Shown here one piece after another: positions 32,326-41,703 of a stretch of 64,000 nt of DNA. Numbering within the stretch: position 1 is the stretch's first letter; every line of letters begins with the position of its first letter. Source of the DNA: Bog-473 sp963764305 (GTDB taxonomy: Bacteria > Actinomycetota > Acidimicrobiia > Acidimicrobiales > RAAP-2). Position numbers and translations under genes: made by a program. The notes beneath the pieces were generated by a model. That model was not told the origin of the DNA. It saw only the letters and a program-made list of their open reading frames with translations, and did no database searches. The stretch lies in NCBI GenBank assembly GCA_963764305.1, contig CAVXSD010000010.1, positions 682,001 through 746,000 on the forward strand. Reading direction: 5' to 3'.

Positions 32326-33720
32326 CTACTGACGCTCGGCCCACCAGGCCAGGAGCCGGGCCGCCGCCTCATCCTCGCCCAGCGGGCCCTCGTCGAGGCG
32401 GAGCTCCATCAGGAAGTCCAGGGCCTGGCCGACGGCGGGACCCGGTCCGATGCCCAGCAGCGCCATGACCCGGTTGCCGTCGAGGTCGGGGCGCAGGGCC
32501 CTGAGCTCCTCCTGCTCACCCAGCTCGGCGATGCGGGCCTCGAGCTCGTCCATGCGCCGGGCCAGCGCCTTGGCCTTGGCCGCGTTGCGCGTCGTGCAGT
32601 CGCAGCGGGTCAGCTCGTTCAGCAGGTCCAGATGTGGCCCGGCATCGCGCACGTAGCGACGCACCGCCTTGTCGGTCCAACCCAACCGGTAGGTGTGGAA
32701 GCGCAGGTGCAGCTCCACCAGCCGTACCACGGTGTCGACGTCGGCGGCCGAGTAACGCAGGGCCTCCATGCGCGTCCGCGTCATGCGCGCCCCGACGACC
32801 TCGTGATGGTGGAAGCTCACGCCGCCGTCGGTGATGGCGCGCGTGCGCGGCTTGCCGACGTCGTGGAACAGCGCGGCCAGGCGCAGCAGCCGGTTCGGTG
32901 ACGTCTTGTCCACGACGGCGAGCGTGTGGGCCAACACGTCCTTGTGCCGGTGGATCGGGTCCTGCTCGAGCGCGAGGCCCGGCAGCTCCGGCAGGAACTC
33001 ACCCGCGAGCCCGGTGCGCACCACGAACCACAGCGCCACCGACGGCACGTCGACCATGACGATCTTGTCCAGCTCGTCGCGGATGCGCTCCGCCGACACG
33101 ATGGAGAGCCGGCCGTGCATCCGCTCCACCGCCGCCGTCAGCGCCGGGTCGGGCTCGAGCGAGAAGCGGGCGGCGAAACGGGCCGCCCGCAGCATGCGCA
33201 GCGGGTCGTCGCCGAAGGAGATCTCGGGATCGAGCGGCGTGCGCAGCCGCCCCGCCGCCAGGTCCCCCAGCCCGTCGAAGGGGTCGAACAGCTCAGTGTC
33301 GGGCAGACGCAGGGCCAGGGCGTTGATGGTGAAGTCCCGCCGCGACAGGTCGACCGCCAGGTCGTCGCCGAAGGTCACCTCGGGCTTGCGCGACTCGGGC
33401 ACGTAGACCTCCGCCCGGTGCGTCGTGATCTCGTAGACCTGGGTGCCCTTGCGACAGCCGATGGTGCCGAAGCGCTCACCTTGGGTCCAGACGTCGTCGG
33501 CCCAGCCCCGCACCAGCCGCTCGGTCTCGGTCGGCAGGGCGTCGGTGGTGAGATCGAGGTCGTGGTCGGTCGAGGTCGCGGCCGGGCCCGGGAACAGGGC
33601 GTCCCGCACGGAGCCCCCCACCAAGTACAGCGTGTGCCCCGCCGCGGCGAAGCGGCGGGCCACCTCCTCTGTGGCGTCGACGTAAGGGCGGAACCGCTCG
33701 GGAACCGACGTGGACTGCAC
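32326..33720 (-). CDS. pcnA: CCA tRNA nucleotidyltransferase (PcnA-like)
   Basis: This 464-residue enzyme adds or repairs the CCA end of tRNAs. The nucleotidyltransferase domain shows LYLVGGSVRDALFPG and the metal motif DHDLDLTTDA, then RRDFTINALALR and GDDPLRMLRAARFAARF. A C-terminal HD domain has LRLAALFHDVGKPRT and FHHHEVVGARM. Length and order match the actinobacterial Rv3907c-type enzyme. GTG 33720 is preceded at six bases by TACCGT, suggesting leaderless transcription. It is divergent from the DUF6049-murJ operon, as in mycobacteria. Confidence 0.93.
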   Translation of the reverse strand: MQSTSVPERFRPYVDATEEVARRFAAAGHTLYLVGGSVRDALFPGPAATSTDHDLDLTTDALPTETERLVRGWADDVWTQGERFGTIGCRKGTQVYEITTHRAEVYVPESRKPEVTFGDDLAVDLSRRDFTINALALRLPDTELFDPFDGLGDLAAGRLRTPLDPEISFGDDPLRMLRAARFAARFSLEPDPALTAAVERMHGRLSIVSAERIRDELDKIVMVDVPSVALWFVVRTGLAGEFLPELPGLALEQDPIHRHKDVLAHTLAVVDKTSPNRLLRLAALFHDVGKPRTRAITDGGVSFHHHEVVGARMTRTRMEALRYSAADVDTVVRLVELHLRFHTYRLGWTDKAVRRYVRDAGPHLDLLNELTRCDCTTRNAAKAKALARRMDELEARIAELGEQEELRALRPDLDGNRVMALLGIGPGPAVGQALDFLMELRLDEGPLGEDEAAARLLAWWAERQ

Positions 33721-33726
33721 CCGCCC

Positions 33727-33732
33727 ACGGTA
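33727..33732 (-). promoter_or_regulatory. -10 element of a leaderless pcnA promoter
   Basis: On the minus strand TACCGT lies six bases before the GTG at 33720. Confidence 0.4.
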
Positions 33733-33914
33733 GTGCGCCCTCTAGTGCTGTAACCGCTGGCCTTGACCCTGCTCCTGTCAAATCCTGCGATCGCAGAGTG
33801 TGCGTCCGGCACTGTGCGGTGTACCACGCGGATGCCCTCGGCGGAGCGATTACGGGGCATCCCTGGAGCGTGCCAGAAGGGTGTAACTGCCCCAACACTG
33901 GTGGTCGCTGCCTC

Positions 33915-33920
33915 TAGCCT
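33915..33920 (+). promoter_or_regulatory. -10 element of a leaderless promoter
   Basis: TAGCCT lies six bases before the GTG at 33927 of the DUF6049 gene; no ribosome site is seen. Confidence 0.4.
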
Positions 33921-33926
33921 CTCCCT

Positions 33927-35957
33927 GTGTCGACGCGCCGGGCCAGGACCGCCCTCTGCACGCTCGCGGTGGCCGTCGCAGCCCTGGTCAGCACGCTGGG
34001 CGCCACCCCTGCGGGAAGTTTGGAGCAGGCGCGCACAGGCGGGCCGCCCCTCGTCCTTGTGTCCCAGACCCCGTGGGTGACCGCCGCTCAGCCCTGGTTC
34101 AACCTCGCGCTCGGCGTCTCCCCCGACGAGGGGTCGGCCGGCAGTCTGCAGGTCAACCTGACCTTCTACGGACGCCTCGACGACGTCTCCCAGCTGCAAC
34201 AGGCGATCTCGGGCGTGCCCACGGCCACGCCGCTGCTGCGGCTGCCCCCCGTCCCCGTCATCTCCGAAGCCGGCGGGCTGACCGCCTCCGCCTGCGTGAC
34301 GGTGGTGCCCAACTCGAGCGCCGGTGTCCCCACCAGCGGGCCTGGCGTCTGCCCAGCCGGCTCCCACACCCTCACCCTCGACTGCACGCCGCTGAGCGGC
34401 AAGTGCGGCGACGTCTATCCCGTCTCCGTCGCGCTCGTGCGCCAGGGTTCGTCGTCCCCGCTGGCCCGCTTCACCACCTTCCTCACCTACCAGGAACCGA
34501 CCGCCGTGTCGGCGACAGGGGGTCCCTTGCGCGTCGGAGTCGTGGTCCCCGTCACGGCCGCCGGCGTGACCACACTGGCCGACGCGCTGACGGCCCACCA
34601 TGACGTGCCGGCCACGCTCGCCGTGAACCCGCTGGCGATGAGCGCGCTGGCGGCGGCGCGCTCGCGCGACGGCCAGCGCGCGCTGGCCCAGTTGGCCGCG
34701 CTGAGCGGCGACGAGATGATCGACCAGCCCTACGTGCCCATCAATCTGGCCGCGCTCTCCGGGGCCGGGATCTCCGGGGAGATCGGCGCCCAGGTGGTCA
34801 GGGGCGACGAGGTGCTGCGCGCGACCGGCCTCCGGCCCGACGGCGGCCCCTGGGTGGACACCGCCTCGATGTTCACCCAGGGTGATGCCGGCAACCTCGC
34901 CTCGGGCCTGCAGGCCGCCGGCGCCTCCCAGGTCGTTATCAGCGACGACGACCTGGCCGCCGGTGGCGTGAGCAACCTCACCTTCGCCCAGCCCTTCACG
35001 CTGGACCTCGGGCATGGCTCCACCGTCCCGGCCGTGGCCTCCGACTCCACCTTGAGCACGCGCTTCACAGCGCAGAGGTCCAATCCCATCCTCGGAGCCG
35101 AGCAGCTGCTCGCCGGGCTCTCCTTCGTCCATTTCGAGAACGCGTTCCTCGGTGCGCCCCGCGGAGTCGTGGTTAGCCCGCCCCCGGGGTGGCGGCCCTC
35201 GGCCGCCTTCATGGACACGCTGCTCGCCGGGCTCTCAGGCAACCCCGCCCTGAAGGCGGAGACCGTCTCCCAACTCTTCGCCGACGTGCCCGCCGGCGGG
35301 AACCACGAGCCTGCGGTGCGCCAGCTCCAGTCCGGACCCGCCGGCCGCGGCATCACGCGCGGCGCGGCCGAGCGCATCGCGCTCGATCGCCAACAGCTGG
35401 CGTCGTTCAGCAGCGCGGTGGGCGGGCACCCCACCACGCTGACCTCGCTCGGCGACGCCCTCCTCACCACCGAGGCCAGCGGGCTCAGCAACGTGGGAAG
35501 GACCGCCGCACTGAGCGCCTACGCCAAGTCCTTCGAGGGGGCCACCGGACAGATCACGCTCGCCACCGAGCGCACCGTGACCTTCACCGCGCAGCGGGCC
35601 GCCATCCCGGTCACGGTGCTCTCCTCGGCCCCCTACCCGGTCACGGTCGTCGTCACCCTCGCCAGTGACAAATTCACCTTTCCCGACGGCAACACGCAGC
35701 GGTTGACGCTGATCCATCCGACCACCTCGGTCCGGGTCACCGCCCAGGCCCGCACCTCGGGCGACCGCCTCCCCATCGACGTGTCCCTGCACACGCCCGA
35801 TGGCCAGCTCCTCATCGCCCACGCCGTGCTCACTGTGCGCTCGACCGCCATCTCGTTCGTGGGTGTCGCCCTCACCGTGCTCGCCGGCGCCGTCCTCCTG
35901 GTCTGGTGGGTGCGCACCTGGCGGCGCTCCCGGCGGGCCCGTCCCCGGGCGCACTGA
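33927..35957 (+). CDS. DUF6049 family exported membrane protein
   Basis: This 676-residue protein has an N-terminal signal peptide (about 1-32), a long extracytoplasmic region and one C-terminal membrane helix (about 648-668, FVGVALTVLAGAVLLVWWV) followed by an Arg-rich cytoplasmic tail. It occupies the place of Rv3909, between pcnA and murJ, and matches DUF6049 in size and topology. The role is unknown; the constant neighbourhood with the lipid II flippase suggests cell-envelope assembly. The GTG start has an adjacent -10 (TAGCCT) and is probably leaderless. murJ starts three bases after its stop. Confidence 0.82.
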   Translation: MSTRRARTALCTLAVAVAALVSTLGATPAGSLEQARTGGPPLVLVSQTPWVTAAQPWFNLALGVSPDEGSAGSLQVNLTFYGRLDDVSQLQQAISGVPTATPLLRLPPVPVISEAGGLTASACVTVVPNSSAGVPTSGPGVCPAGSHTLTLDCTPLSGKCGDVYPVSVALVRQGSSSPLARFTTFLTYQEPTAVSATGGPLRVGVVVPVTAAGVTTLADALTAHHDVPATLAVNPLAMSALAAARSRDGQRALAQLAALSGDEMIDQPYVPINLAALSGAGISGEIGAQVVRGDEVLRATGLRPDGGPWVDTASMFTQGDAGNLASGLQAAGASQVVISDDDLAAGGVSNLTFAQPFTLDLGHGSTVPAVASDSTLSTRFTAQRSNPILGAEQLLAGLSFVHFENAFLGAPRGVVVSPPPGWRPSAAFMDTLLAGLSGNPALKAETVSQLFADVPAGGNHEPAVRQLQSGPAGRGITRGAAERIALDRQQLASFSSAVGGHPTTLTSLGDALLTTEASGLSNVGRTAALSAYAKSFEGATGQITLATERTVTFTAQRAAIPVTVLSSAPYPVTVVVTLASDKFTFPDGNTQRLTLIHPTTSVRVTAQARTSGDRLPIDVSLHTPDGQLLIAHAVLTVRSTAISFVGVALTVLAGAVLLVWWVRTWRRSRRARPRAH

Positions 35958-35959
35958 CG

Positions 35960-37648
35960 GTGGCCACCCCCCGCCGGGCCCGCACCCTCCCCCTGCGGAC
36001 GTCGGCCGCCTACGTGGCGGTCGGCACCGGCGTCTCGCGCGTCACCGGGCTGCTCCGCTTCGTCGCTCTGGCCTGGGCGCTCGGCCAGACGCTGCTGGCC
36101 GACTCCTACAACCTGGCCAACACCACGCCCAACATGCTCTACGACGTCGTGCTGGGCGGCGTCCTCTCGGCCACCTTCATCCCCGTCTTCGTCGACCGGC
36201 TGTCCAACAAGTCCGAGAGCGAGGCCTTCGACTCCATCTCCGCCGTGCTGACCGTCTCGGTGGTGGTCCTCCTCGTGACGACGGTGGCGGCGCTGGTCGC
36301 CGCGCCGTTCCTCATCGACGCCCTCACCGTGCTCGATACCCACGCCGGTCCCGCCCAGGTCCACCGCGTCGTCATGGAACGTGCCGTGGCCACCGGGTTC
36401 CTGCGCTGGTTCGTGATCCAGATCGCCGCCTACGGCCTCTTCGCTCTGGCGGCTGCTCTCCTCAACACGCGGCGCCGTTTCATCGCCGTGGCCTGGGCCC
36501 CGATCGTCAACAACCTCGTCTGCATCGGCATCCTGGTCTGGTTCGGGCTGTGGGCCGGCGGCCACGGCGCGTCGCTGGCCGGCGTCGAGGACCACCGATC
36601 GGAGCTCATCCTCCTCGGGCTCGGTACCTCGCTCGGGGTCGTGCTCCAGGGCGTGGCGCTGATCCCGAGCCTGCGCCGCGCCGACCTCGGGCTGTTGCGC
36701 TGGAACTGGAACCCGCGCGACGACGCGCTGCGCACCGTGACCCGCCTGGGCGGCTGGACGTTCGGCTTCGTCCTGGCCAACCAGATCGCGCTCTTCGTGG
36801 TCACCATCCTGGCCGGCAGCGTGGCCGGGCCCGACCCGGTGTCGTCCTACACGTACGCCTACGCCTTCTTCCAGCTGCCCTACGGCATCATCGCGGTGAC
36901 GGTGATGTCGGTCGTCACCCCCGACCTGGCCGAGCGCTGGTCGACCGGGCAACGGACCGCCTTCCTCCACCGCATGAGCGGCGGCCTGCGCGCCGTCCTC
37001 GCCCTCATCATCCCGTCCGCCGTCGGCATGCTGCTCCTGGCCAAGCCCGCGGTGGCGCTGTTGCTCGGCAACGGCCACAGCACCCCGGCCGAGACGGCCA
37101 CCACCGGCGCCGCGCTGGCCATGTTCGCCCTTGGCCTGCCCGGGTTCTGCACCTACCTCTACCTGGTGCGGGTGCTGCAGTCGATGCAGCGCACACGGGT
37201 CGCCTTCTACCTCTACCTGGTGGAGAACGGCCTCAACATCGTCCTGGCCGTGCTGCTGGTCCGCCCGCTCGGCGTGCGCGGCCTCGCCCTTTCGCTGTCG
37301 ATCGCCTACACGGTGGCAGCGCTGCTCGCCCTGGCCGTCTTCCGCCAGTGGTTCGGACGCCTGGCCGAGCGCGAGACCTGGGCGCCGTTGGTCCGCGTGC
37401 TCATCGCCGCCGTGCCCATGGCCGTGGTGGTGCTGGTCGTGTCCAACCTCTCGGCGTCCACCACCGTCCTCGCTCTACTGGCCCGGGTGGTCGGATCCGT
37501 GCTCGCCGGCGGCCTGACCTTCTGGGCGGTCGTCGTCTGGCTGGGCCGGCGCCACGACACCCACCGGCGTCCCCCACCGGCGAGGCCGGTCGGCTCCACC
37601 GGGGCCGTCGGACCCGTCGGCCGGCTCCGCGCCACCCGGGGCGCCTGA
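35960..37648 (+). CDS. murJ: MurJ/MviN lipid II flippase
   Basis: This 562-residue protein with about 14 membrane helices belongs to the MurJ/MviN family, which moves lipid II across the membrane for peptidoglycan synthesis. The conserved start is SAAYVAVGTGVSRVTGLLRFVALAWALG with DSYNLANTTPNMLYDVVLGGVLSATFIPVF, and later FFQLPYGIIAVTVMSVVTPDLAE. There is no cytoplasmic pseudokinase extension like that of M. tuberculosis MviN. GTG 35960, right after the DUF6049 stop, is preferred over an in-frame start at 35906 inside that gene. Confidence 0.93.
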   Translation: MATPRRARTLPLRTSAAYVAVGTGVSRVTGLLRFVALAWALGQTLLADSYNLANTTPNMLYDVVLGGVLSATFIPVFVDRLSNKSESEAFDSISAVLTVSVVVLLVTTVAALVAAPFLIDALTVLDTHAGPAQVHRVVMERAVATGFLRWFVIQIAAYGLFALAAALLNTRRRFIAVAWAPIVNNLVCIGILVWFGLWAGGHGASLAGVEDHRSELILLGLGTSLGVVLQGVALIPSLRRADLGLLRWNWNPRDDALRTVTRLGGWTFGFVLANQIALFVVTILAGSVAGPDPVSSYTYAYAFFQLPYGIIAVTVMSVVTPDLAERWSTGQRTAFLHRMSGGLRAVLALIIPSAVGMLLLAKPAVALLLGNGHSTPAETATTGAALAMFALGLPGFCTYLYLVRVLQSMQRTRVAFYLYLVENGLNIVLAVLLVRPLGVRGLALSLSIAYTVAALLALAVFRQWFGRLAERETWAPLVRVLIAAVPMAVVVLVVSNLSASTTVLALLARVVGSVLAGGLTFWAVVVWLGRRHDTHRRPPPARPVGSTGAVGPVGRLRATRGA

Positions 37649-37690
37649 ACGTCAGCCCGTCGGGGGTCCGTCCCGTGGCAGACTCGCAGC

Positions 37691-38551
37691 ATGCCCGGCG
37701 TCCACATCGTCACCGACAGTGCCTGCGACCTGACCGATCAGCTCGTCAAGGAGCACAACGTCACCGTGGTGCCCCTGACCATCCGCTTCGGCACCGAGGA
37801 GCTCGAGGACCGCCGCCAGCTCACCCCGACCGAATTCTGGGAGCGCTGCCGCGGCAAGGGCGACCTGCCCCAGACCGCCGCGCCCTCCCCCGGCGCCTTC
37901 CAGGCCGCCTACCAGCAGGCCGCCGACGAAGGGGCCGACGGCGTCCTCTGCCTGACGATCTCCTCGAAGGTGTCGGGCACCTACGGCTCGGCGGTCACCG
38001 CCGCCGACGCGTTCACGTCCATCCCGGTGCGCGTCATCGACACCTTCTCGCTGACCATGGGCCAGGGCCTCCTCGTCATCGCCGCCGCCGAGGCGGCCGC
38101 AACAGGCGCCTCCATGGAGGACCTGGTGACCGACACCGAGGGCCGCATCCCCCGCACCCGCATCTACGGGGTGGTGGGCGGGCTCGAGCACCTCCAGCGC
38201 GGCGGCCGCATCGGCGGGGCCCGGGCCCTGGTCGGCTCGCTCCTCAACATCAAACCCGTGATCCAGCTCAAGGACGGCGAGGTGGCCGAGGAATCAAAGC
38301 AGCGGACCCGGACCCGGGCGCTGGCCTACATGACGGCCAAGGTGGCGGCCGAAGCGCCTCTCGAGCGCATCGCGGTGGCCGACGGCGCCTGCGACGACTT
38401 CGCCGACGTCATGGCCTCGCTGGCGGGCATCTCCACCGATCACCCGCTGGTGGCCGTCGACCTCGGCCCGGTGGTCGGCACCCACGCCGGGCCGAACACG
38501 GTGGGCGTCTGTTACATCGTTCCTGCCAGGACGGCCGGGACCGCCGGGTAG
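37691..38551 (+). CDS. DegV-family fatty-acid-binding protein
   Basis: This 286-residue protein belongs to the DegV/FakB family. It begins VHIVTDSACDLTDQLVKEHNVTVVPLTIRFG and has KTSQPSPG-type LPQTAAPSPGAF, LTISSKVSGTYGSA, VIDTFSLTMGQGLL, and GGRIGGARALVGSLLNIKP. In FakB proteins these regions bind a fatty acid for phosphorylation by FakA. No fakA-like gene is visible in the window. It follows murJ by 42 bases on the same strand. Confidence 0.9.
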   Translation: MPGVHIVTDSACDLTDQLVKEHNVTVVPLTIRFGTEELEDRRQLTPTEFWERCRGKGDLPQTAAPSPGAFQAAYQQAADEGADGVLCLTISSKVSGTYGSAVTAADAFTSIPVRVIDTFSLTMGQGLLVIAAAEAAATGASMEDLVTDTEGRIPRTRIYGVVGGLEHLQRGGRIGGARALVGSLLNIKPVIQLKDGEVAEESKQRTRTRALAYMTAKVAAEAPLERIAVADGACDDFADVMASLAGISTDHPLVAVDLGPVVGTHAGPNTVGVCYIVPARTAGTAG

Positions 38552-38554
38552 TCT
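38549..38554 (+). promoter_or_regulatory. -10 element of a leaderless promoter
   Basis: TAGTCT overlaps the DegV stop codon and lies seven bases before the GTG at 38562. Confidence 0.4.
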
Positions 38555-38561
38555 CCACGCC

Positions 38562-38864
38562 GTGGCTGAGAATGATCTTGCCGACACACTGTCGGATCGT
38601 GCCCTCGAGGCAGTCGACACGGTGGTCGCCACCGTCAACGACAAGGCGATCCGGCCCGCCATCGTCGCCGCCCGGGGCATCGTCTTCGGCGTCGTCATCG
38701 CCGTGGTCGGCATCACCGTCGTCGTGCTCTTCTGCGTGGGCTTCATCCGCCTGACCACCATCGCGGGGCACCGGATCTGGGCCTCCTACATCGTGCTCGG
38801 GCTCATCTTCTGTGCGGTCGGCGCCCTTCTGTACTCGCGCCGCGGCGTGCCACCCGATGCCTGA
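38562..38864 (+). CDS. Small two-helix membrane protein upstream of trxB
   Basis: This 100-residue protein has a hydrophilic N-terminus (MAENDLADTLSDRALEAVDTVV) and two membrane helices, about 42-62 and 71-89 (GVVIAVVGITVVVLFCVGF and WASYIVLGLIFCAVGALLY), then a short basic tail. I do not recognise a named family; proteins of this form occur upstream of trxB in related actinobacteria as phage-holin-like or unknown membrane proteins. Its end overlaps the trxB start by eight bases. Confidence 0.75.
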   Translation: MAENDLADTLSDRALEAVDTVVATVNDKAIRPAIVAARGIVFGVVIAVVGITVVVLFCVGFIRLTTIAGHRIWASYIVLGLIFCAVGALLYSRRGVPPDA

Positions 38865-39819
38865 GCGGCGCAAGGTCGTCATCATCGGGAGCGGGCCGGC
38901 CGGGCTGACCGCCGCCCTCTACACGGCGCGGGCCCAGCTCGAACCGCTCGTGATCGAGGGTGAGCCCTCCTCGACGACCGACCAGCCGGGGGGCCAGCTG
39001 ATGCTGACCACGGAGGTCGAGAACTACCCCGGCTTCGTCGACGGGATCATGGGTCCCGAGCTCATGGGCACCATGCGGGCACAGGCCCTGCGCTTCGATG
39101 CCGAGCTGCGCACGGCCAGGGTGAGCCGGATCGAGAGCGCGGACTGGCCCTTCAAGGTCTGGGTGGGCGACCCCGACGCGGACGAGCCGACGGTGCTGGC
39201 CAACACGCTGATCGTGGCCACCGGGGCCCGCTCGCTCATGCTCGACGTGCCCAACGAGAAGCGCCTGCTCGGCTACGGCGTGTCCACCTGCGCCACCTGT
39301 GACGGCTTCTTCTTCCGCGACCACCACATCGCCGTGGCCGGCGGCGGGGACTCCGCCATGGAAGAGGCCCTCTTTCTGGCCCGCTTCGGGTCCAAGGTCA
39401 CGGTCATCCACCGGCGCGACGAGCTGCGGGCCTCCAAGATCATGCAGGAACGGGCCTTCGCCAATCCCAAGATCACGTTCTCATGGAACTCCGTCGTCAC
39501 CGACATCCTGGGGGACACCAAGGTCAGCGGCGTGCGCCTCCGGGACACGGTGACGGGCGAGGCCTCCGAGCTCGACGCGACGGGGCTCTTCGTCGCCATC
39601 GGCCACGAGCCCAACACCTCGCTCGTCAAGGGCCAGCTCGAGTTCGACGACATGGGGTACGTCCGCACGTTCGACGGCACGTCCCGCACCAGCGTCGACG
39701 GGATCTTCGCCTGCGGCGACGTGCAGGACCACTACTACCGCCAGGCCATCACCTCGGCCGGGTCGGGTTGTGTGGCCGCGATGGACGCCGAGCGCTGGTT
39801 GGAGGCCCGCGGCGAGTAG
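38857..39819 (+). CDS. trxB: Thioredoxin-disulfide reductase
   Basis: This 320-residue flavoprotein uses NADPH to reduce thioredoxin. Visible are the FAD motif VVIIGSGPAGLTAALYTAR, the redox pair CATC in GVSTCATCDGFFF, the NADPH-binding VAGGGDSAMEEALFLA and HRRDELRASKIMQERA, and the closing FACGDVQDHYYRQAITSAGSGC. ATG 38857 lies inside the end of the small membrane gene. trxA follows 52 bases later, so enzyme and substrate are encoded together. Confidence 0.96.
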   Translation: MPERRKVVIIGSGPAGLTAALYTARAQLEPLVIEGEPSSTTDQPGGQLMLTTEVENYPGFVDGIMGPELMGTMRAQALRFDAELRTARVSRIESADWPFKVWVGDPDADEPTVLANTLIVATGARSLMLDVPNEKRLLGYGVSTCATCDGFFFRDHHIAVAGGGDSAMEEALFLARFGSKVTVIHRRDELRASKIMQERAFANPKITFSWNSVVTDILGDTKVSGVRLRDTVTGEASELDATGLFVAIGHEPNTSLVKGQLEFDDMGYVRTFDGTSRTSVDGIFACGDVQDHYYRQAITSAGSGCVAAMDAERWLEARGE

Positions 39820-39871
39820 CCGGGAACAGAACCGGGCGGGTGGGCGTTGCACCTGCTGACAAGGAGATGTG

Positions 39872-40198
39872 ATGAGCGAGAAGATCGAGACCCTGACCGA
39901 CGCTACCTTTGACGAGCATGTCAAAGCTTCGGACGTCCCCGTCCTGGTGGACTTCTGGGCAGAGTGGTGTGGCCCGTGCAAGATGATCTCCCCGGTGTTG
40001 GAGGAGATCGCGCAGGAGCAGGCCGGCAAGATCCGGATCGGCAAGCTCAACATCGACGACAACCTGGACGTGACCCGTCGCTTCGACGTGATGAGCATCC
40101 CGACCCTGATCCTGTTCAAGGACGGGGAGCCCCAGGTGCGCCTGATCGGGGCGAAGCCCAAGGGCCAGCTGCTCGAGGAGATCTCGGCCTACCTGTAG
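39872..40198 (+). CDS. trxA: Thioredoxin
   Basis: This 108-residue thioredoxin has the active site WCGPC in VLVDFWAEWCGPCKMISP and the cis-proline MSIPTLILFKDGE. ATG 39872 has AAGGAGATG just upstream; a GTG at 39869 would add one residue. It is the cytoplasmic partner of the adjacent reductase and is distinct from the membrane-anchored thioredoxin-like protein at 12756. Confidence 0.96.
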   Translation: MSEKIETLTDATFDEHVKASDVPVLVDFWAEWCGPCKMISPVLEEIAQEQAGKIRIGKLNIDDNLDVTRRFDVMSIPTLILFKDGEPQVRLIGAKPKGQLLEEISAYL

Positions 40199-40200
40199 GC

Positions 40201-41173
40201 CTGCCCCTCGCCGTCGGCGACCGTGGTGACGCGGTCTCCGACATCCAGCACCGCCTGACCGCCATCCTGCCGGGCGCGCCCGTCGACGCCGACGGCATCT
40301 TCGGACCGGGTACCCGGGCCGCGATCGAGGCGTTCCAGCGCCTGCGCGGCCTGCCGCGTCGACGGCGTCTGCGGCCCCCAGACCTGGAACACCCTGGTGG
40401 AGGCCGGATTCCGAATGGGAGACCGCTTCCTCTACCGTCGGACCCCGATGCTGCGGGGCGATGACGTCGCCGAGCTGCAGCAGCGCCTGTGCACGCTGGG
40501 CTTCGACACGGGCCGGGTGGACGGGATCTTCGGTGACGCCACGGCGCTGGCCCTCGGGGAGTTCCAGCGCAACGCCGGGCTCCCCGTCGACGGCATCGTG
40601 GGCGGCGCCACCCTCCGGGAGCTCGTTCGCCTGGAGAGCCGTCACCACGCGCCCGAACTGGTCTCGGCGGTACGGGCCCGGGCCGCCCTGCGCGACGCCC
40701 CGCCCACCCTGCGGGGTCGCCACGTGGCCATGGGCGAGAGCGGGGGCCTGGGTAGCGTCACCGGCGCGCTCCGTCGCCGGCTGACCTGGGGGGGCATCCG
40801 GGTGACCGAGCTGCACCACCCCGACGACGCCGTCCAGGCCAAGGAGGCCAACGAGCTCGAGGTCGACGTCTTCGTCGGGCTCCGGCTCAATCCCTCGACC
40901 TCAGGTTGCCGCACCGCCTTCTGGTCCGGGCGCCACGACGAGTCCCTCGGGGGGCGCCGGCTGGCCGAGCTGGTGCAAGCCGCGGTCCCCGCGGCCCTGG
41001 GCGTCACCGACGCCGGCGTCCACGGCATGTCGGTGCCCCTCCTGCGTGAGACGCGCATGCCCGCTGTGCTCATCGAGCTGGGTCCGGCCCGCGCCGTGGT
41101 CGAGGGTACGCCCTCCCTGGCCGCCGCCCTGGCCGCCGCCCTCAGCCGCTGGGCCGACGCCTCCTGGGACTGA
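40201..41173 (+). pseudogene. cwlM: CwlM-like pseudo-amidase with two peptidoglycan-binding domains, frameshifted
   Basis: Two PG-binding repeats (GDRGDAVSDIQHRL, GIFGPGTRAAIEAFQ; then RGDDVAELQQRL, GIFGDATALALGEFQ) precede an Amidase_3-like domain. A single extra base near 40351-40360 splits the gene: RGLP joins VDGVCGPQTWNTL when it is removed. No standard start codon lies between the trxA stop and the first repeat, so the exact beginning is unclear. The amidase zinc ligands appear lost: the usual GHGG is GESGG and SxHxN is GLRLN, while the late VLIELG glutamate remains. This matches CwlM, which regulates MurA rather than cleaving peptidoglycan, and the position after trxA is that of cwlM in mycobacteria. 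Confidence 0.8.
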
Positions 41174-41703
41174 TTACGGGTAATCAAGCCGGCCCGGGCC
41201 AGATGGTCAATTCCCTGATGGTCAATTTCATGGGGTCAGCCGTGATCGAGACCCGACGGGCGATCGGGACGCGGCGGGCGATCGCAGCGCGCTGACCGCT
41301 CTGGGCGTTGGGCCAGAGGGCGGCGGTGAGGGCGACCAGGCGCTGGGGCACGTGAGTCTCTGGAGCGATACACCCTTGTCCAAGGCCGCGGCTCGGCGTC
41401 GGAGCTCGGCGGACAAGACAGCGTGGTGACCAGGATGTCCGGTTCTGCGTCCACTCGACCCCCATGGTCGAGTTGGGACCAGGCAACGCCGATCACGGAC
41501 GCCTCGGCGACCGACCCGGCCTTCGCTCAGCGGGGAATCCCGCGAATCATCCGTCCAGGGCGCCCCGATGGCCGATCTGGCATCCCCGTGGATCGGGTGA
41601 TGGTTCCGCGATCAATGCTTCCAGCAGATGAACGGGGTGACAATCCACAAGGTCATGCACAGGTTGTGGATGAAGCTGTACCGCCCCTTGACAGTTGCGT
41701 GAA
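41174..41703 (+). other. Intergenic region between the cwlM-like gene and parB
   Basis: About 530 bases without a convincing gene. TGATTAC-GG-GTAATCA (41171-41186) is a palindrome overlapping the cwlM-like stop. GATGGTCAATT occurs twice (41202 and 41217) as direct repeats. A minus-strand stretch contains protein-like fragments (AWSQLDHGGRVDAEPDI, SAELRRRAAALDKGVSL) in two frames, perhaps a decayed gene. DnaA-box-like sites lie near the right end. Confidence 0.4.
41641..41673 (+). promoter_or_regulatory. Inverted pair of DnaA-box-like sites downstream of parB
   Basis: CAATCCACA (41641-41649) and TGTGGATGA (41665-41673, complement TCATCCACA) face each other. The same two nonamers occur in the dnaA-dnaN region at 49608-49623, which supports them as real DnaA sites. 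Confidence 0.4.
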
